Made by a program: the position numbers and the translations under genes. From Spirochaetae bacterium HGW-Spirochaetae-3 (GTDB lineage: Bacteria; Spirochaetota; Spirochaetia; Treponematales; UBA12059): a stretch of 64,000 nucleotides of DNA. The stretch lies in the NCBI GenBank assembly GCA_002839315.1, contig PGXV01000003.1, positions 62,001 to 126,000 of the forward strand, given 5' to 3'. Shown here piece by piece: positions 26,367-34,730 of the stretch (position 1 is its first letter; each line of letters opens with the position of its first letter). The notes below the pieces were generated by a model, which had not been told where the DNA came from, did not search any database, and saw only the letters and a program-made list of their open reading frames with translations.

Positions 26367-27308
26367 ATGCAACACTTCCTATTGGCCTTCTATATACTCT
26401 TCTTCGCGACGGGTTTCATGGGGGGCGCGGCCCTGTACGTACTCGGGCTCAGGATACGGAGCAGGATCATACGACCGCTACTCGCGTTTCAACTGCTCTT
26501 CCTGCTCGGCCTGGGCCTCCTCGTCGTCTACTACTACCTGGAGACCCTGCCCGGCGGGATTAACCCCGTCATACGGCTACCTTTGTACATAGTCATGACC
26601 ATCATCAACGCCTCGCTATACGTCATGGCGATTGTACTGGTACGGCGCATATGTCCGCCGGCTTGCAAGCGTACCGTCTTCCCCGCGATAGCCGAGCTCC
26701 TGTTCGCCCTCGTCATAGCCAAGAGCCTCGCCAACATGGGCATCCAGCTAGCGAATGCCTTCGTCGTCGGCGGGATGGACGCGCTGGCGCGCTCGGAGGC
26801 CTGGAACCTGACCGGCTTTATACTCTCGGGCCTGGCCATGGCGGCCTTCGGCATCGTCGCGCGCGGGCAGATAGACCCGCGCGAGCCTCCGGCCATACGG
26901 CCGCTCATGAGGGCCTACGGTCTATGCGCCATCGCCTTCGCGCCCATGGGCCTCATAGAGTTCGCCGTCGAGATAGCCGGATTACCCTGGCTTCCAAGCA
27001 TATCGGTCGACCACCTCTTCTATCTCGCGTGGAATATCGTGTCGATGAGCGCCGCCGTAAGGCTCTTGGCGCCTAGCGAAGGCGGCGTTCCCATACTCGA
27101 TTCCGTCCCCGAGGAGCGCATGCAATCGCTTGGCCTATCGGGGCGGGAAGCGGAAATGGCGGTGATGATAGCCCGCGGCCTGGCGAACAAGGAAATCGCC
27201 GCGGAGCTCGGCATTTCCCCCGCGACGGTTCGCACCCACATATACAACCTGTATCAGAAAGCCGGCGCGCGCAGCAGGGTGGAACTGCTCAACAGGCTCA
27301 GAAACTAG
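26367..27308 (+). CDS. Membrane-bound LuxR-family regulator (7TM plus HTH)
   Basis: A 313-residue protein with about seven hydrophobic segments in residues 1-235 (FLLAFYILFFATGFMGGAAL, LLAFQLLFLLGLGLLVVYYY, IVMTIINASLYVMAIVLV and others) and a C-terminal LuxR-type helix-turn-helix (residues ~248-310: LGLSGREAEMAVMIARGLAN, KEIAAELGISPATVRTHIYN, LYQKAGARSRVELL). It would sense a signal in or at the membrane and bind DNA from there. The target is not evident; the next gene is a secreted metalloprotease-like protein. Confidence 0.85.
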   Translation: MQHFLLAFYILFFATGFMGGAALYVLGLRIRSRIIRPLLAFQLLFLLGLGLLVVYYYLETLPGGINPVIRLPLYIVMTIINASLYVMAIVLVRRICPPACKRTVFPAIAELLFALVIAKSLANMGIQLANAFVVGGMDALARSEAWNLTGFILSGLAMAAFGIVARGQIDPREPPAIRPLMRAYGLCAIAFAPMGLIEFAVEIAGLPWLPSISVDHLFYLAWNIVSMSAAVRLLAPSEGGVPILDSVPEERMQSLGLSGREAEMAVMIARGLANKEIAAELGISPATVRTHIYNLYQKAGARSRVELLNRLRN

Positions 27309-27420
27309 CGCTTTACCGCGCGCCTAGGCGAATGGCCGCGCCTCAGTGCTTTATCGTAGGCGACCAGGAAACGACCGCTCGTACCTTTGTTGTATTGCAC
27401 TGCGCGTTTCTTCCTTATAG

Positions 27421-27437
27421 CCTCCTACCCATGGAGG
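27421..27437 (+). promoter_or_regulatory. Hairpin covering the ribosome binding site of the metalloprotease-like gene
   Basis: CCTCC (27421-27425) can pair with GGAGG (27433-27437) across a 7-nt loop; the latter is the ribosome binding site of the gene at 27445. Confidence 0.4.
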
Positions 27438-27444
27438 AGACACG

Positions 27445-28200
27445 ATGACACGACCGCTTGGAATAGCTCTTAGATCGCTCGCCGTCCTCGCGCTCGCGAC
27501 GCTGGTAAACTTCGCCCCGATGGCGACCCTGGGCATGCCCGGCATGAAGGAATATTCCTTCCACGGTATACGCGTATTGGCCAAGACCGCTGACCAGGAC
27601 GACGCGGAGCACCTGGCCGCTCGCGTAGAGAAGCAGGCGGGCGGCATAGCCGAGGCCCTTGGCACGGCGGATACTGGGGGCATCGGTATAATCGTATACC
27701 CGAGCCGCAAGGACCTGCACAGGAAAACGATAGGCTTCGCCGGCGCGTTCCTGCCCGACTGGTTCATAGGAGACAATACCCGAGAGTGGGTACTCATCAC
27801 CTCGCCCGCGAATCCGGGTCCCGCGCACGATCGGGAGAGCGTAGAGCGGGCGGCGGTGCACGAATACGTGCACGTGCTTACCGATCGCGTCAACAAGAGC
27901 CTGGGCTATTGGCTCAAGGAAGGCCTCGCGCTCTACCTGGCCGGCCAGGAGCCGACCGTCGACGCCGTTCGCTCGTATGCCGGCATACGCTGGGATGATT
28001 ATTCCAGGCCGAGCGCGCTGCAGTTCGCCGAAGTGGGAGGCTATACGCTGGCGTACACGCTCGTCGAGTACATCGCCGATCGCTACGGATGGGAAGCCGT
28101 CGTTCGCCTCGTACCCTCCGGCGCGAGCATGGAACGAGTCCTGGGCGTGGGCCCGCGCGGGCTCTTCGACGAATGGAAGGCCTGGCTCAGCGAGCTATAG
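27445..28200 (+). CDS. Peptidase MA-like zinc metalloprotease, secreted
   Basis: A 251-residue protein with an N-terminal signal sequence (SLAVLALATLVNFAPMATLG, cleavage probably near residue 30) and a gluzincin core: HEYVHVLTDR (HExxH, about residue 139) followed by WLKEGLALYLAGQ, which places the downstream glutamate as third zinc ligand. This is the arrangement of the peptidase MA-like family. Downstream YTLAYTLVEYIADRYGWEAV is typical of the C-terminal part. It probably acts in the periplasm or outside the cell. Substrate unknown. Confidence 0.82.
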   Translation: MTRPLGIALRSLAVLALATLVNFAPMATLGMPGMKEYSFHGIRVLAKTADQDDAEHLAARVEKQAGGIAEALGTADTGGIGIIVYPSRKDLHRKTIGFAGAFLPDWFIGDNTREWVLITSPANPGPAHDRESVERAAVHEYVHVLTDRVNKSLGYWLKEGLALYLAGQEPTVDAVRSYAGIRWDDYSRPSALQFAEVGGYTLAYTLVEYIADRYGWEAVVRLVPSGASMERVLGVGPRGLFDEWKAWLSEL

Positions 28201-28378
28201 CGAGGGAGGACCGCGGCTCTATGCCTTCTACAAGGAGCCGCCTTGGCGTATTATTCGCGCCGGGGAAGCGCTCGATAGCAGCGTCGCCCTTACCGCCCGG
28301 ATACGGGGCCGCGGACAACGCCAAATGCTTCGCGAGCGGCCTTACAGCCCATGCGCGGATCGGTTTCATCGGAGCAAC

Positions 28379-29209
28379 ATGAACATCGTAGACTACCTGC
28401 AGAGCGAGCGGTCCGTAGAATTCATAGTAAACAGAATCGCTGAGAATCTAGAGCTATATAGAGGCGTGGACACTGAGCAGAAAGTCTTTAGCTTCAGCGG
28501 CGTACTCTATAATTATTTCGTTAACGAATGCGTCATGAATAATCAATACCTGGCTTTCAGCAAGGATGATTATTCAAGGGTCAGAGGAATATATATCGCC
28601 TTGATAAACGACCTGAGGAATCTATCCTCAGGAGATATACCTATGAGCGATATCGGCACGATTGTACGGGACCATAGACGTAGACTTATCGGGTTGCTTT
28701 CGGCGAAGCAGAGCATGGTCGACGTGATCGTTCCGTGCGCGGAATATTCGCCGGGCTTTCAAAAGAAGATCCTGCGCGTCGACGGCGATTCGTTAATGCA
28801 GCCGGTGATGGATATCGGTTGCGGACAAAAAGCGTCCTTGGTAAAAGAACTCAGGAAAGACGGCGTGAAGGCGTTCGGCATAGACCAGTATATAAGCACC
28901 GATAAGCATATAACGTGCGAGAGCTGGATGGATTTCAAATTCAACGATAGCACGTGGGGGACGATACTCGCCCATATGTCGTTTTCGAATCACCTTAGAA
29001 GGTGCATAACGTTCAATGACGCTGATCTCCCGAGGTATAAGGAGAAATATTCTGAGATACTCGGCTCGTTGAGGCATAGAGGCTCGTTCATATATTGCCC
29101 GAGCCTTCCTGAAATAGAGGCGGGAATAGATCGACAGAAGTATAACGTCGCCTACTACGCAAACAATGACGATGAACTGCTGAATACCGTATACGTAACT
29201 TCGATCTGA
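28379..29209 (+). CDS. Putative SAM-dependent methyltransferase-like protein, AT-rich
   Basis: A 276-residue protein I cannot name. Residues 1-130 are helical and unassigned (MNIVDYLQSERSVEFIVNRI...). Around residue 140 comes VMDIGCGQKASLVKELR, then GVKAFGIDQYIST, matching motifs I and II of class I methyltransferases, and GTILAHMSFSNHL in the motif IV position. Later motifs are vague. Base composition is much more AT-rich than the neighbours (many AAT, ATA, TAT and AGG codons), which points to recent transfer. GGAG lies 5 nt before ATG 28379; the frame is open far upstream, but that part has the host's composition and no ribosome binding site. Confidence 0.6.
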   Translation: MNIVDYLQSERSVEFIVNRIAENLELYRGVDTEQKVFSFSGVLYNYFVNECVMNNQYLAFSKDDYSRVRGIYIALINDLRNLSSGDIPMSDIGTIVRDHRRRLIGLLSAKQSMVDVIVPCAEYSPGFQKKILRVDGDSLMQPVMDIGCGQKASLVKELRKDGVKAFGIDQYISTDKHITCESWMDFKFNDSTWGTILAHMSFSNHLRRCITFNDADLPRYKEKYSEILGSLRHRGSFIYCPSLPEIEAGIDRQKYNVAYYANNDDELLNTVYVTSI

Positions 29210-29318
29210 GCCCGAGGCCTCGATTCGGTCGCCGCGACCACGGCGCATCGGATTGAGCACGCAGCCCGATTCCCGAGTCAGTGACTCCGTCGGCCCTATC
29301 CGACTGAAATGAGAAACG

Positions 29319-29345
29319 GCCCTGGCCGTCTAAACCAGCCAGGGC
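29319..29345. terminator. Hairpin between convergent genes
   Basis: GCCCTGGC (29319-29326) pairs with GCCAGGGC (29338-29345), loop 11 nt. It lies between the methyltransferase-like gene and the convergent outer-membrane-type gene. There is no long T-tract. Confidence 0.4.
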
Positions 29346-29370
29346 TCTCCGGTATAAAGGGCGGGGCGCC

Positions 29371-29976
29371 TTAACGAATGGTCGTAAACCAATCGGCCCG
29401 AATCGACAGGCCCAGGTCGAAACCGGACAGCGGCTCTCCCTCTAAATCGATAGCGCTATCCGTAAGGCGATACGCGCCCCAGAGCCTCGCCGACCAACGC
29501 TCGCTTATGGGCCGCTCCAACCCTAGCGTAAGCACGCAGGAAAATTTCTTATCCGCGTTTATCCCGCTGAAACCGCCCGTCTCGTCCGCTTCCGCCGTAT
29601 ACACGCCGCCCAGGCCGATACGACCGAAGGGCCGTATCGTATCGTCGCCGGTATCGAGGGTGAGTCCTACGTTGCCGCCGTATGCCACGGCCATGGCCTG
29701 GATAAGGTCGGGGCTACCGAACGCCAAGGGAAGCATGTGTATATAGCTACCTACTTCTACGGCGCCGAGGAATACGCCCGTCTCGATCGTAGCCAGAGGA
29801 CGCGGCGCGCCTTCGCTAATGCTCATGCCCCCGCCTACTTCTACATAGGAACGCCAGCTGAATCCTTCCTGCGCAGCTACCGGCGCGGTCATAATCACGA
29901 CCGTCGCGAACAGCGCCGCAAGATGGATTAGCCCGCTAGCCCGGGCCCGATCACGTAACTTCGATTGCTTAACCAT
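29371..29976 (-). CDS. Outer-membrane beta-barrel-type protein
   Basis: A ~201-residue protein with signal peptide (SGLIHLAALFATVVIMTAPVA, cut before QEG) and then alternating amphipathic strands with many Gly and aromatic residues: WRSYVEVGGGMSI, TGVFLGAVEVGSYIHML, PFGRIGLGGVYTAEA, FSCVLTLGLERPI, WSARLWGAYRLTDSA, ending in FDLGLSIRADWFTTIR. This suits a small barrel of about eight strands. The start at 29976 has GGGGA about 8 nt upstream; longer in-frame starts (29991, 30048) are less well supported. No named homologue recognised. Confidence 0.6.
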   Translation of the reverse strand: MVKQSKLRDRARASGLIHLAALFATVVIMTAPVAAQEGFSWRSYVEVGGGMSISEGAPRPLATIETGVFLGAVEVGSYIHMLPLAFGSPDLIQAMAVAYGGNVGLTLDTGDDTIRPFGRIGLGGVYTAEADETGGFSGINADKKFSCVLTLGLERPISERWSARLWGAYRLTDSAIDLEGEPLSGFDLGLSIRADWFTTIR

Positions 29977-30335
29977 CCTGTCGATCCCCATTAAAAAAAA
30001 TCGCGGAAGCGGCGGAAGCCCCTCATCCCGCGGTCCCGTATATGCCATGCTAAGACGGCGTCGGCGACCGGGTAGAGCATAGGCCGTTCAGGCGCCGCCA
30101 GAAATCCGACAAAAGTATGAAAGCCGAGCATATTTGCCTACGTGTTTTGTATTAAGCTCCTCGATCCTTACGTCTTAACCGCACTCGCGATAGCTTTACG
30201 GCTCGTCGTCGAATCCTGGGCTCATAGGCGCCGGACGCCGTTTCGGCGTATCCTGTTCACGATACAAGCGCGGCCTTAGGAACAGCGAAGAAGCCGCCGG
30301 TCAAGCCCGCGCCTACGCCGGTAGAAGGAGTCGCC
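29977..30335. other. Intergenic region without identified gene
   Basis: 359 bp between divergent genes. I find no coding region or RNA gene. A short GC hairpin (ACGCCG-ttt-CGGCGT) lies near 30236-30250. The promoters of both flanking genes should be here, but no convincing hexamer pair stands out. Confidence 0.4.
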
Positions 30336-31448
30336 ATGAACGGAACAGTCGTTCTTCACGCCGTTTCCAGGATACTCGCATACTTCGCGCTGGGGGTCGC
30401 CGTCCTCCTGGCCTTAACGCTCGGGACCATACTCGCCCGTAGCCCCGGAAAGCCGAGGCCCTACCTGGACGGCTCGGGCCGGCCGATCGCCGACAGCATC
30501 TCGGAAAAAGGCTCGGTCAGCATACGAGGCGCCGAGCTCGGCTTCTTCATCAAGGGCCGCGACCGGGACAACCCCATCCTCCTCTACCTGCACGGAGGCA
30601 TGCCGGACTACTTCCTTACCGAGCGTTACCCTACCGGGCTCGACAAGCTGTTCACCGTCGCCTGGCTCGACCAGCGCGGCGCCGGCATGTCGTTCGACCC
30701 GCGGCGCTCCGGCGAGCGCATCGGCGTGGACGACCTGAGCGCGGACATCGTGGCGTTCACGGATTACCTGCGTGAACGTTTTTCCCGGGACAAGATTTAT
30801 CTTATGGGTCATTCCGGCGGCAGCTACCTGGGCATAAAGGTCATAGAAAGATACCCCGAGGCATATTCCGCTTATATCGGCGTATCGCAGATAAGCAACC
30901 AGAAGCTCTCGGAGAAGAGAGCCTACGATTTCATCGTCGCGCGCTACGAGGACGATCCACGGCGACAGAAGGTCTACGCGGAGCTTACCGAACGACCCTT
31001 CGAGCTAAGCGGGCCTATCCCGCCCGCGTACAATCGATACCGCGACATGGCTATGCACGAGCTCGGCGTAGGGACGACGCGGGATATGCGGAACGTCATG
31101 ACGGGCATCTTCCTTCCTTCCCTGCTCTTCACCGAATACACGTTCGCGGAAAAAATACGGCTCTGGCGGGGCAAGGCAAACTCGGGGATCAGCACCGTCT
31201 GGACCGAGATCGTCGAACACGACCTGTCGCGGGAAAGCCTCTCGTTCAAGGTACCCGTGTATCTCCTGCATGGCGTACACGACATGACCTGCTCGTACGA
31301 GCTTGCGAAGGACTATTTCGACAGGATCGAGGCACCAGACAAGGGCTTCCATAGCTTCAGCGGCTCGGCCCATAGTCCTATCTTCGAGGAACCGGACGCT
31401 TGCCTACGGATCATCGAGTCAGAGATTCTCGCGCGGACGGAGCCCTAG
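30336..31448 (+). CDS. Alpha/beta hydrolase, membrane-anchored, prolyl-aminopeptidase-like
   Basis: A 370-residue hydrolase with an N-terminal hydrophobic anchor (FALGVAVLLALTLGTILA). The fold shows the oxyanion region LLYLHGGMPDYFL, DQRGAGMS typical of the proline iminopeptidase group, the nucleophile elbow MGHSGGSYLG (Ser about residue 168), the acid in LLHGVHDMTCSYE and the histidine in FSGSAHSPIFEEP. HGG and DQRG together are characteristic of S33 peptidase-like hydrolases, but the natural substrate is unknown. GAAGGAG lies upstream of the ATG. Confidence 0.82.
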   Translation: MNGTVVLHAVSRILAYFALGVAVLLALTLGTILARSPGKPRPYLDGSGRPIADSISEKGSVSIRGAELGFFIKGRDRDNPILLYLHGGMPDYFLTERYPTGLDKLFTVAWLDQRGAGMSFDPRRSGERIGVDDLSADIVAFTDYLRERFSRDKIYLMGHSGGSYLGIKVIERYPEAYSAYIGVSQISNQKLSEKRAYDFIVARYEDDPRRQKVYAELTERPFELSGPIPPAYNRYRDMAMHELGVGTTRDMRNVMTGIFLPSLLFTEYTFAEKIRLWRGKANSGISTVWTEIVEHDLSRESLSFKVPVYLLHGVHDMTCSYELAKDYFDRIEAPDKGFHSFSGSAHSPIFEEPDACLRIIESEILARTEP

Positions 31449-31587
31449 CAAGCGGGGCTCAGCCGGCGCGAGGGAAAATCGGATCGCTCGGGCACCCCGT
31501 TTCCCGCGTCGAAACTGAAACAGGCTGGCTACCATGGCCGTACTCATCCCGACGGTTGAAAAATACCAACCCGCATAGCTACGGGTT

Positions 31588-32154
31588 CTCTCCCTGTACG
31601 CGATGGATGCACCGACTATACGCAATGATTCTCCTCCTCGACTATCGACTGCCGCGATAGGATCGGCGATCCTGGCCTTCGACTCGGGAGTCGGGGTCGA
31701 CGCCGACTCGTTCCGCCTCGCCGCCATCCTGAACGACGCGCTCGCGGCCATCGTATATACCTCGGGAACCACGGGGTTCTCGAAGGGCGTCATGCTGACG
31801 CGCAACAGCTTCATATCGAACCTCGTGTATTCGCAGAAGAACGTATTCCTCTTCCCCGGCGAGAGGTTCTTCTCCTTCCTCCCGCTGGCGCATATGTTCT
31901 GGCGCGCCTTCGAGTTCATCCTTCCGTTCTCCCGTGGGTGTCACATCACGTTCCTCGGCAAGATCCCCGCGACGAGCGTGCTTTTCGAGGCCTTCGCTAC
32001 CATACGACCGTCCCTGGTCCTCACCGTCCCACTCGTCATAGAGAAGATTTACTACAGGCAGATCCGCCCGATGATCGGCGAGGGGGTGCCCCTCGCCGTT
32101 ACCACGAAAGCCAGTCGATCCCGCCAGGCGCAACTTGACGAGCTTTCACTTTAG
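31588..32154 (+). pseudogene. Remnant of a long-chain acyl-CoA synthetase (AMP-forming)
   Basis: Only the middle of an ANL-family ligase remains: IVYTSGTTGFSKGVMLTRNS (the AMP-binding P-loop), FLPLAHMFWRAFEFILPFSRG and LTVPLVIEKIYYRQIRPM. About 170 residues survive of an enzyme that normally has ~550-640. The N-terminal third is missing (stop codons just upstream), and after IGEGVPLAV the sequence leaves the family and ends. The adenylation site could still fold, but the acyl-CoA chemistry cannot. A TetR gene starts at its end, so the deletion may have joined it to the efflux operon region. Confidence 0.8.
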
Positions 32155-32182
32155 GTATACGTTATATACAAAGGTCGTATAC
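32155..32182. promoter_or_regulatory. Candidate TetR operator/promoter
   Basis: Three half-site-like copies: GTATAC (32155-32160), ATATAC (32164-32169) and GTATAC (32177-32182), including the inverted repeat GTATA-cgtta-TATAC. They lie immediately upstream of the TetR start codon. TTGACG at 32135-32140 may serve as the -35 element. This is a likely autoregulatory site for the efflux operon. Confidence 0.5.
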
Positions 32183-32185
32183 ATC

Positions 32186-32833
32186 GTGAACATAGAACAG
32201 ACCACCGAACAGAAGATCCTTACCCGGATAGCGCGATACATCTTCAGGTACGGATTCTCGGCGCTGACGATGGAAGGCGCGGCTGAATACGCGCAGGTCA
32301 GCAAGCGAACGTTGTACAAGCGGTATCCCAACAAAGACGCGATGCTCATCGCCGTCGTCGAGTTCCAGGTCTCCCGTTTCGAGGCGATCCTCTCGTCGAT
32401 CATTAACGACGAAACGAGCGCTTGCCTGAGCAAGCTCCAGACGATCATACCCCTCTTGGCGGATTTCGCCCGACGCTTCCCGCCGGCGCTCCTGCGCGAC
32501 CTCCAACGGGACGGCGGGGGCGTATGGGATACGATACAGCGCCTCAGGAGGGAACGAATCTATCCGCTCCTCCAGGAACTGCTGCTTCAGGCGCGGGAGG
32601 AAGGCTTCCTCCGCACGGAAATCGGACCGGCGCTCCTCACGGAGCTGCTCTTCACCACGATAGAAGGCATCGCGAACCCGTCCGTGCTTTCCCGTCTACC
32701 GTTCGAACCTCGAGAAATATTCTCGGGACTGTTCGACGTGTTTTTCAACGGGATACTCAGAGATCGAGGGCAGCCGTTACTAAGCCTATCCGACGACTCC
32801 CCCTATAAAGAAACGCTGGAGGCGTTATTTTGA
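32186..32833 (+). CDS. TetR-family regulator of the efflux operon
   Basis: A 215-residue TetR protein. The N-terminal DNA-binding domain is ILTRIARYIFRYGFSALTME, GAAEYAQVSKRTLYKRYPNK and DAMLIAVVEFQ. The rest is a helical ligand-binding domain with the TetR_C region LLLQAREEGFLRTEI. The start is probably GTG 32186 (VNIEQTTEQK); a TTG at 32135 would add 17 residues that run over the operator. Its stop overlaps the TTG start of the HlyD gene, so it is the first gene of the operon and probably represses it. Confidence 0.88.
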   Translation: MNIEQTTEQKILTRIARYIFRYGFSALTMEGAAEYAQVSKRTLYKRYPNKDAMLIAVVEFQVSRFEAILSSIINDETSACLSKLQTIIPLLADFARRFPPALLRDLQRDGGGVWDTIQRLRRERIYPLLQELLLQAREEGFLRTEIGPALLTELLFTTIEGIANPSVLSRLPFEPREIFSGLFDVFFNGILRDRGQPLLSLSDDSPYKETLEALF

Positions 32834-33813
32834 TACGCACACGCTCCATCAAAACGGCGTCGAGCCTGACGCTCGCACTTTTCCTCGCCCTCTCGTCGGG
32901 CTCGTGCGCCCGGCCGGATCCGGGCATCGACGCGTCGGGTACTATCGAGGCGACCGAGATACGGGTTTCCTCCCGCTCGCAGGGCGAGATCGTCGCCGTC
33001 TACGCGGCGGAGGGCGATACGGTACGCAAGGACGACGTCCTCGTCGATATCGATCACCTGGCCCTCGATATTCAATACGCCCAGGCCAAGGCCGGCGTCG
33101 ACTACGCCGACGCACAGGTGCGGCTACTCCTCAAGGGCGCCCGGGAAGAGGATATAGCGCAGGCGAGCGAGGCGCTCTCGCAGGCGGACGAGAGCCGCAA
33201 GCTCGCACTCTCGGACCGGGACCGGACGCGCGGACTCTACGAGTCCGGGAGCGCCACCAGGAAGCAGCGTGACGACGCGGACGCCCGGTACGCGGTGGCG
33301 GAGGCCCAGTACGCCCAGGCGGAGCAGGGTCTCAAGAAGCTAACCAATCTCGCGCGGCCGGAGGAGATAGCCGCGGCGCGGGCGAAGCTGCGACAGGCGA
33401 AGTATTCGGTACAGTTACTGGAGAAGGCCATTTCCGATTGCGCCGTCCGCTCTCCCCGGGACGGGACCGCGCTCAGGCGCCTTTCCGAACCGGGAGAGTT
33501 GGCGGGGATCGGCACGGGCCTCTATATCGTTTCGGACCTCTCGGTCGTATACCTGACGATATACATACCGGAAACGGAGCTCGGCAACGTGTCGGTCGGG
33601 CAAGCAGCGGAAGTCCGCGTCGACAGCGACCCGGATCGTACCTTCTCCGGCAGGGTGTCCTATATTTCGCAGGAAGCGGAATTCACGCCGAAGAACGTAC
33701 AGACGAAGGACGAGCGGGTAAAGCTGGTGTTCGGCGTAAGAATAGAGATCCCCAATCCGGACGGAACGCTCAAGCCGGGTATGCCGGCGGACGCGAGGAT
33801 CGCGTTACCATGA
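32830..33813 (+). CDS. HlyD-family periplasmic adaptor (YbhG-like), lipoprotein
   Basis: A 327-residue membrane fusion protein linking the inner-membrane ABC pump to TolC. The signal sequence ends LSSGSC, a lipobox with Cys at residue 26. Then come the biotinyl-lipoyl half (EIRVSSRSQGEIVAVYAAEG), a long coiled-coil hairpin (residues ~80-190, EDIAQASEALSQADESRKLA and the like), the second lipoyl half (CAVRSPRDGTALRRLSEPGE) and a beta-barrel domain. The order and length match YbhG. The start is TTG with GGAGG 7 nt upstream, overlapping the TetR stop by 4 bp. Confidence 0.9.
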   Translation: MIRTRSIKTASSLTLALFLALSSGSCARPDPGIDASGTIEATEIRVSSRSQGEIVAVYAAEGDTVRKDDVLVDIDHLALDIQYAQAKAGVDYADAQVRLLLKGAREEDIAQASEALSQADESRKLALSDRDRTRGLYESGSATRKQRDDADARYAVAEAQYAQAEQGLKKLTNLARPEEIAAARAKLRQAKYSVQLLEKAISDCAVRSPRDGTALRRLSEPGELAGIGTGLYIVSDLSVVYLTIYIPETELGNVSVGQAAEVRVDSDPDRTFSGRVSYISQEAEFTPKNVQTKDERVKLVFGVRIEIPNPDGTLKPGMPADARIALP

Positions 33814-34730
33814 GCGGCGCGGCCATAGAGATCGTCGATCTGCGCAAGCGCTTCGGAAACGTTACGGCGATAGACGGCCTCTCGCTCGTCGTCGAGCGCG
33901 GCCGTATGTTCGCCTTCGTCGGTCCGGACGGCGCCGGCAAGTCGACGGCCATGCGGGCCCTGTGCGGCATAGTCAGGCCGGACTCCGGCCGGATATCGGT
34001 ACTCGGCCTGGACGCCCGCAAGGACGGCAAGGAGATAAAGCGACGGATAGGCTATCTATCACAGCGGTTCAGCCTGTACGGCGACCTGACCGTCGACGAG
34101 AACGTGGAGTTCTTCGCCGAGATAAACGGCGTCCGCGACTTCGGCGAGCGCCGCGACGAGCTCCTGGAATTCACCAGGCTCGCGCCGTTCCGGAAACGCC
34201 TCGCCGCGCGGCTCTCCGGAGGGATGAAGCAGAAGCTCGCGCTCGCCTGCACCCTTATCCATAGGCCGGAGATCCTGTTCCTCGACGAACCGACGACGGG
34301 CGTGGACCCGGTATCCCGCCGGGAATTCTGGTCCATCCTGTCCGGCCTGCTCGCCGACGGCATGACCATCGTGATGGCGACCCCGTACATGGACGAGGCG
34401 GAACGCTGCGCCTCCGTCGGCCTTATACATCATGGTCGGTTCCTGATCGCCGGTACGCCGAGCGCGGTAAAAGCAGCGTTACCCGCGGACATACTCGAGC
34501 TGGATTGCGACGATCCCCGCGCCGCGAGGGGATTGCTCCGCGAGGCGCCGGGCATCTCGGACATCCAGGTCTTCGGCGATCATCTGGATCTGCTGGTAGA
34601 GGACAAGACGGCGGCGGAAACGCTTATCAGGACCAGGCTCGGCGCGGCCGGCATGGACGTAGCCGGATTGAGGTCCAAGAGCCCGAGCCTCGAGAACGTC
34701 TTCATCTCATTGATAGGAGGAGCGGCATGA
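33810..34730 (+). CDS. ABC transporter ATPase, first (YbhF N-half-like)
   Basis: A 306-residue ATPase: Walker A FVGPDGAGKSTAMRALCG, Q-loop YLSQRFSLYGDLTV, signature LSGGMKQKLALACTL, Walker B ILFLDEPTTGVDP. The switch reads VMATPYMDEAERC, where the usual switch histidine (TTH) is replaced by TPY. The Walker A has PDG rather than the usual PNG. E. coli YbhF carries two such domains in one chain; here they are separate genes with tolC between them. The start overlaps the HlyD stop by 4 bp (ATGA). Confidence 0.9.
   Translation: MSGAAIEIVDLRKRFGNVTAIDGLSLVVERGRMFAFVGPDGAGKSTAMRALCGIVRPDSGRISVLGLDARKDGKEIKRRIGYLSQRFSLYGDLTVDENVEFFAEINGVRDFGERRDELLEFTRLAPFRKRLAARLSGGMKQKLALACTLIHRPEILFLDEPTTGVDPVSRREFWSILSGLLADGMTIVMATPYMDEAERCASVGLIHHGRFLIAGTPSAVKAALPADILELDCDDPRAARGLLREAPGISDIQVFGDHLDLLVEDKTAAETLIRTRLGAAGMDVAGLRSKSPSLENVFISLIGGAA

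Noticed and set aside
31533-31577. Short frame starting MAVLIPTVEKYQPA before the acyl-CoA synthetase remnant
   Set aside because: It may be a piece of the ligase N-terminus, but it is too short to assign and ends in a stop.
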